Below, one piece after another: positions 61,524 through 64,000 of a stretch of 64,000 nt of DNA; the first letter of the stretch is position 1, and every line of letters begins with the position of its first letter. The stretch is from Paracoccus sulfuroxidans. Its GTDB lineage: Bacteria; Pseudomonadota; Alphaproteobacteria; Rhodobacterales; Rhodobacteraceae. Location of the stretch: contig NZ_VLKU01000003.1 in assembly GCF_007830335.1 (NCBI RefSeq), forward strand, positions 310,001 to 374,000. The letters run 5' to 3'. The notes beneath the pieces were generated by a model, which was not told the DNA's origin, searched no databases, and saw nothing but the letters and a program-made list of their open reading frames with translations. The translations under genes and the position numbers were made by a program.

Positions 61524-62260
61524 AGGCCCAGCCTTTCGCGTAGGGCGTTCATCGCCGCGTTGACCTCATTGCCGTCAAGCCCCCGGATCACCAGCGAGGT
61601 GCCGTATTGATCGCCGCGCTTGAAGGGATAGGAGCCCAGCGACAGCTGCGGAAATGCCGCCGCGACCTCGCGCAAGCCGCTGGCCACGTCGGATTCCGGG
61701 CGCAGCACCTCCAAGGCCTGGCTGACCTCGGGGCGTCCGCGCTTCAGTTCGGGCTGCAACGCCTCGACCATCGAGCGGAAGACCTCGGGCACGCCTGCCA
61801 TCACATGCGTGTTGCCGATGCTGAAGCCCGGCGCGGCTGAAACGGCATTCTTGATCAGCCGCGCACCAATGGGGATGCGGGCCATGCGCAGGCGGTTTTC
61901 GGTGATCTCGACGCCCACGGCCTCCCAGCGTTCGGTCATCACGCGGCGGGCTTCGTCATTGATCTCGATCCCGGTGCCGAAGGCGTCGGCGACGGCATCG
62001 GCGGTGATGTCGTCATGCGTCGGCCCTATCCCGCCCGAGGTGAACAGCATGTCCCACGCCCCGCCCAGCGATTTGTCGAGCGCGCGGATCGCCGCGACGA
62101 TCTGGTCATGATCATCGGCCACGATGCGCACCTCGCGCAGGTCGATGCCGATGCTGTTGAGGACCTGCGACAGGTAATGCGCATTGCCTTCGCGGGTGCG
62201 GCCCGAAAGGATCTCGTCCCCGATGACCAGAATGGCGGCGGTCGGGTTGTCGGATTGCAT
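61520..62260 (-). CDS. CinA-like molybdopterin-binding domain protein
   Basis: A 246-residue protein with the MoaB/MogA-type fold of the CinA N-terminal domain: ILVIGDEILSGRTREGNAHY at the start and LFTSGGIGPTHDDITADAV in the middle. It lacks the C-terminal nicotinamide-nucleotide amidase domain of full-length CinA. Such single-domain forms are common in alphaproteobacteria; their reaction may be ADP-ribose pyrophosphatase or pterin-related, not settled by sequence. Divergent from map. Confidence 0.9.
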   Translation of the reverse strand: MQSDNPTAAILVIGDEILSGRTREGNAHYLSQVLNSIGIDLREVRIVADDHDQIVAAIRALDKSLGGAWDMLFTSGGIGPTHDDITADAVADAFGTGIEINDEARRVMTERWEAVGVEITENRLRMARIPIGARLIKNAVSAAPGFSIGNTHVMAGVPEVFRSMVEALQPELKRGRPEVSQALEVLRPESDVASGLREVAAAFPQLSLGSYPFKRGDQYGTSLVIRGLDGNEVNAAMNALRERLGL

Positions 62261-62378
62261 CTTGGCGTCCCCCTGCGGTCAACTGTCCGTCACCCGAAAA
62301 GGTATAGGTCTGTCTGCAGGGCTGGAACAAGAGGCCGTCGAGGTCTATCTGTGTCTTGGATTGGACGAAGAGGCTGTG

Positions 62379-63185
62379 ATGAACGACGTTAGAACCACCC
62401 GCGAAGGTATCCGCATTCATAGCCCGGCGGATTTCGCCGGCATGCGTGCCGCAGGTCAGGTCGCGGCGCAGCTTCTGGATGAGGTCGGTCCCCTGGTGAA
62501 GCCCGGCGCCACCACCGGAGAGCTGGACCGCTATATCGACGACCGCATCAAGGAACTCGGCGTGGTCAGCGCGACCATCGGCTATCGCGGCTATCAGCAC
62601 GCCTCCTGCATCAGCGTGAACCATGTGGTCTGCCACGGCATCCCGGGTGACAAGCTGCTGGTCGAGGGCGATATCCTGAACATCGACATCACCGTCATCG
62701 TTGACGGCTGGTTTGGTGACAGCTCGCGCATGTATGTGGCGGGCAAGGCCAGCGTGAAATCGCGCCGTCTGATCCAGGTGACCCATGACAGCCTGATGAA
62801 ATCGCTGGAAGTGGTCCGCCCCGGCGCGACCTTCGGCGACATCGGCTGGGCGATCCAGTCCTATGTCGAAAGCCAGCGCATGTCGGTCGTGCGCGATTTC
62901 TGCGGCCACGGTCTGGGCCAGACCTTCCACGCCCCGCCGAACGTGCTGCATTTCGGCCGCCCCGGCAAAGGCCCGGTTCTGGAAGAGGGCATGTTCTTCA
63001 CCATCGAGCCGATGGTGAACCTCGGCCGCCCCGAGACCAAGGTTCTGGCCGATGAATGGACCGCCGTGACCCGCGACAAATCGCTTTCCGCGCAGTTCGA
63101 GCATTCGATCGGCGTGACCGCCGACGGCTGCGAGATCTTCACGCTGTCCCCCGGCGGGCTGTTCTTTCCCGACATGACCGCCTGA
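62379..63185 (+). CDS. map: Type I methionine aminopeptidase
   Basis: ATG 62379 gives 268 residues. The five metal ligands of the pita-bread fold are visible: Asp in LNIDITVIVDGWFGDSSRM (two positions), His in CGHGLGQTFHAPPNV, Glu in FFTIEPMVNLG and Glu in QFEHSIGVT. It removes the N-terminal Met from nascent proteins. A longer frame upstream has no coding character. Divergent from the CinA-like gene across a gap of about 120 bases. Confidence 0.95.
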   Translation: MNDVRTTREGIRIHSPADFAGMRAAGQVAAQLLDEVGPLVKPGATTGELDRYIDDRIKELGVVSATIGYRGYQHASCISVNHVVCHGIPGDKLLVEGDILNIDITVIVDGWFGDSSRMYVAGKASVKSRRLIQVTHDSLMKSLEVVRPGATFGDIGWAIQSYVESQRMSVVRDFCGHGLGQTFHAPPNVLHFGRPGKGPVLEEGMFFTIEPMVNLGRPETKVLADEWTAVTRDKSLSAQFEHSIGVTADGCEIFTLSPGGLFFPDMTA

Positions 63186-63205
63186 GGCCAGCCGTCACCC
63201 AGCCG

Positions 63206-63553
63206 TCACAGCGGACGGTTGATCGACTGATACGCCTGCTCCAACTGCTTCTGTCTGCGGTCATAGGCGTCGCGGATGCAGTCCACGTCGGCCTCGCAGG
63301 CGGTGCGCTCGGCCAGCCATTTCGTCTGGTCGTCACGCATGCTGTCGCGCCCGCCCATCGCCAGAAGCCCGGTCAGCAGGTCGAAGGTGGTCACCATCCG
63401 CACATCGGCGTCGTTCAGCGCGCGATCGTCGCAGATGGCCTGCTCATCCGGTGCCAACTCCTCTTTGTCGCAATCGAAACTGGCCGCATGCCCGGCCAGC
63501 GTCGAAGCCAGCACCAGCGCGGCGGCGAGGGGTGCGGAATGTGCGAAAGCCAT
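63206..63553 (-). CDS. Secreted LprI-like small protein
   Basis: ATG 63553 after GGAGGAACC gives 115 residues with a Sec signal (APLAAALVLASTLAGHA). The mature part has four cysteines (SFDCDKEELAPDEQAICDD, ERTACEADVDC) and a helical C-terminus (RDAYDRRQKQLEQAYQ), the pattern of the LprI/lysozyme-inhibitor-like family. Function in this group is unproven. It lies downstream of the LacI-type regulator gene on the same strand. Confidence 0.8.
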   Translation of the reverse strand: MAFAHSAPLAAALVLASTLAGHAASFDCDKEELAPDEQAICDDRALNDADVRMVTTFDLLTGLLAMGGRDSMRDDQTKWLAERTACEADVDCIRDAYDRRQKQLEQAYQSINRPL

Positions 63554-63612
63554 GGTTCCTCCGTTCACTGTTGCGGGGAGGGAACGCGGCAGGTCGGCCT
63601 TGGGTTGCGCGA

Positions 63613-64000
63613 TCAGCCCTGCCGGATCGTGTCGCCGGGGATGAAGGTCGGGGCCAGCGCAATGATGCCGTCCTCCGGGCGCGGCTCTTTTCCGGCGACG
63701 ATGCGCGCGGCGCGGCGGCCAATGTCGATGCGGCGCGCATCGGTCGTCGCCAGCCGCAGCGGCAGACCGGCCAGCAGGTCAACGCCGTTGAACCCCGCCA
63801 GCCCCAGCTTGCCGGGGATGTCGAAACCCTTCTCGATGCACCAGAGCAGCCCGCCCGCGCCGATCATGTCATTCGAGAAATAGAGGAAATCCAGATCGGG
63901 CTCGCGCGTCAGGATACGCTCGGTCAGCTCGCGCCCCTTGGGCAGGGAGGAGCCGCCCTGATAATATTCGCGTGCCTGCAGCGTGATCCCCGCCTCGGCC
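63613..64000 (-). CDS. LacI-family transcriptional regulator, 5' end cut by window
   Basis: Only the last 128 residues are in the window; the frame is open at base 64000. The sequence YFSNDMIGAGGLLWCIEKGF followed by DIPGKLGLAGFNGVDLLAGL and TTDARRIDIGRRAARIV is the second lobe of a LacI/GntR-type (gluconate operon repressor-like) sugar sensor. The DNA-binding domain lies outside. The regulated sugar genes are probably beyond the window. Confidence 0.88.
   Translation of the reverse strand, partial: AEAGITLQAREYYQGGSSLPKGRELTERILTREPDLDFLYFSNDMIGAGGLLWCIEKGFDIPGKLGLAGFNGVDLLAGLPLRLATTDARRIDIGRRAARIVAGKEPRPEDGIIALAPTFIPGDTIRQG

Overview
The window is dense, GC-rich and intron-free bacterial DNA. 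Genes are packed into operons, and many neighbours overlap by four bases (ATGA or GTGA). Gene content points to an alphaproteobacterium of the Rhodobacteraceae, most likely Paracoccus-like (inference). Supporting points are pseudoazurin, the HutF/HutG five-step histidine route, a cysD-cysNC pair, a Hint_2-type protein, DUF1178, and small families typical of Rhodobacterales. I saw no rRNA, tRNA, CRISPR array, insertion sequence or prophage gene. The window starts inside a nitrilase-family gene and ends inside a LacI-family regulator.

Layout. 1-3.6 kb: comF-grxC-nitrilase operon, divergent from a methyltransferase-hemH pair. 3.7-5.8 kb: an envelope group of two L,D-transpeptidases around a CAP-domain lipoprotein. 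5.9-11.8 kb: a five-gene minus-strand operon (hslO, NUDIX, CCA-adding enzyme, ABC exporter, RNA methyltransferase) behind a good RpoH-type promoter. 11.9-17.4 kb: cbbR, then cbbF-cbbP-rpe without RuBisCO, then kdtA and a DUF1178 gene. 17.4-25 kb: a tripartite tricarboxylate transporter with two substrate-binding proteins, downstream of a DctB/DctD-like two-component system. 25-31.8 kb: a cobalamin riboswitch ahead of a BtuFCD-like importer whose last gene overlaps pseudoazurin, next to copC and a CopD-cytochrome c fusion, then a LuxR-type regulator. 31.8-34.7 kb: cysD-cysNC for sulfate activation. 34.8-44.5 kb: the complete histidine utilisation locus, hutF-hutC divergent from hutI-hutH-hutG-[CaiB-like]-[acyl-CoA dehydrogenase]-hutU. 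44.5-52.2 kb: an AidB-like protein, an isochorismatase-family hydrolase, type II NADH dehydrogenase, panE, an MFS transporter and a coniferyl-aldehyde-dehydrogenase-like enzyme. 52.3-64 kb: a lipoprotein, zapE, a Hint protein, accD-folC, cardiolipin synthase, a pterin dehydratase, two uncharacterised genes, a GNAT and a CinA-like protein, map, an LprI-like protein and the partial LacI regulator.

The most interesting points are: (1) a CoA-transferase and acyl-CoA dehydrogenase pair built into the hut operon, which by analogy with CaiB/CaiA could interconvert imidazolepropionate and urocanate; (2) a copper electron carrier translationally coupled to a B12-riboswitch importer operon; (3) RNA-maturation and exporter genes apparently placed under a heat-shock promoter through hslO; (4) several perfect palindromes in divergent or upstream regions that look like operators. 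All functions are read from sequence only; no database search was possible.
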